This document shows, piece after piece, positions 63,367 to 64,000 of a stretch of DNA of 64,000 nt (within the stretch, counting starts at the first letter, position 1; each line of letters starts with the position of its first letter). The notes under the pieces were generated by a model, which had not been told where the DNA came from, searched no databases, and was given only the letters and a program-made list of their open reading frames with translations. The DNA lies in contig NZ_CP036271.1 of NCBI RefSeq assembly GCF_007745175.1, forward strand, positions 4,538,314 through 4,602,313. Direction: 5' to 3'. The translations under genes and the position numbers were made by a program. This stretch comes from Caulifigura coniformis. Its GTDB lineage: Bacteria > Planctomycetota > Planctomycetia > Planctomycetales > Planctomycetaceae.

Positions 63367-64000
63367 GTGACCACGACTGATCGACGCGCGTTGCTTCAGG
63401 CATCCGGATTGCAAAAGCGCTTCACTGCCGGAACGGATGCGATTCATGCCGTCGACGGTGTCAGCATCGATCTGATCGCCGGTGAGACCGTGGCAATCAT
63501 GGGGGCTTCCGGATCAGGAAAGACTACGCTGCTCCACCTGCTCGGGGGGTTGCTCCGCCCCGATTCAGGAATTCTCCGTTTCGCGGGAGCCGATCTGGCC
63601 ACTTTGTCCGATGCCGCGCTCACTTCATTGAGATGCGAGCGCATGGGAATCGTCTATCAGTCGTCGAACCTGATTCCGACGCTTTCGGCCCTCGACAACG
63701 TCGCGCTGCCGATGCTGCTCAACGGCTCGTCGCGCACGACGGCACGCGCGGCGGCGCACGAGCGTCTGCGGGAAGTCGGCCTGGGGGCCAGGGCACTGCA
63801 CCGGCCGGGCCAGATGTCGGGCGGCGAGCAACAGCGAGTCGCCATCGCCCGGGCCTTGATTGCGAAACCGGAACTGGTCCTCGCAGACGAGCCTACCGGA
63901 AGCCTCGATCGCCAGAATTCGCTGGATGTCTGCCAGCTCCTGCATCAGGTCGCGGCCGACAGATCGCGATCGGTCGTCATCGTCACGCATGACCCGGCAG
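63367..64000 (+). CDS. ABC transporter ATP-binding protein (LolD/MacB type), 3' end cut by window edge
   Basis: The visible 211 residues of the ATPase for the permease just upstream. It starts with GTG nine bases after that gene. Walker [18 protein letters not shown]-loop [18 protein letters not shown], signature [15 protein letters not shown], Walker [13 protein letters not shown] and switch His VIVTHDPA are intact. The pattern, including the Q-S-x-N-L-I-P-T-L-x-A-x-x-N-V stretch, is that of LolD/MacB-type exporters that move molecules from or within the envelope. The gene continues beyond the window. Confidence 0.93.
   Translation, partial: MTTTDRRALLQASGLQKRFTAGTDAIHAVDGVSIDLIAGETVAIMGASGSGKTTLLHLLGGLLRPDSGILRFAGADLATLSDAALTSLRCERMGIVYQSSNLIPTLSALDNVALPMLLNGSSRTTARAAAHERLREVGLGARALHRPGQMSGGEQQRVAIARALIAKPELVLADEPTGSLDRQNSLDVCQLLHQVAADRSRSVVIVTHDPA

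Overview
The window is a high-GC bacterial chromosome segment from a member of the Planctomycetes, most likely order Planctomycetales. Three lines of sequence evidence point there: two DUF1559 pseudopilin-like proteins (prepilin leader [10 protein letters not shown]), a DUF1080 sugar-hydrolase-type secreted protein and a PEP-CTERM protein, and genes of the tetrahydromethanopterin/methanofuran C1 cofactor pathways, which are known in planctomycetes. Gene order is loose, strands switch often, and many genes end at strong GC-rich hairpin terminators. Species cannot be assigned by eye.

Layout. 0-5.8 kb: a 5'-truncated MFS transporter, a BamB-like beta-propeller, TatA, then three orphan genes. 5.8-12.2 kb: a DUF6513/pterin-binding protein, GMP synthase, a DMT exporter, an FKBP isomerase lipoprotein, and a DoxX-like/cupin pair. 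12.3-19.5 kb: type I and type II glutamine synthetases side by side, DNA polymerase X, a macrodomain protein, a 19-bp tandem repeat and a DUF1559 gene. 20-29.4 kb: pyruvate carboxylase, tRNA methylthiotransferase MtaB, a STAS protein, a GT-C-like membrane protein, DUF1080, and a YjdF-like membrane protein. 29.5-35.3 kb: flagellar export genes fliO-fliP-fliQ-fliR, a ketosynthase, TerC, and a leucine-rich-repeat protein with a Lys/Glu/Pro tail. 35.6-43.1 kb: an ABC-2 operon, a GT4 glycosyltransferase and a divergent polysaccharide flippase. 43.3-49.1 kb: DUF3500, an MGMT-like protein, a PPi-type phosphofructokinase, and a coupled run of ATP-grasp (MfnD-like), MfnF-like kinase and BirA. 49.7-54.5 kb: a MoxR-like AAA ATPase, tRNA-Ser(CGA) with an integrase remnant beside it, and an NtrC-type two-component system. 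54.8-64 kb: a PEP-CTERM gene behind a near-consensus sigma-54 promoter, then a tightly packed operon (DUF1559, two paralogous beta-sandwich proteins, a serine hydrolase, a PepSY membrane protein, a large FtsX-like permease and an ABC ATPase) that runs off the right edge.

Most promising for novelty are the two neighbouring systems at 51.7-64 kb. The first is a sigma-54 activator and histidine kinase divergent from a sigma-54-dependent PEP-CTERM gene. The second is an unfamiliar envelope operon coupling PepSY, serine hydrolase and MacB/LolE-like ABC modules. The DUF6513 and MfnD/MfnF-like genes support archaeal-type C1 cofactor synthesis. Several intergenic spacers carry dispersed palindromic repeats. 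All function calls rest on motif reading; no database search was run.
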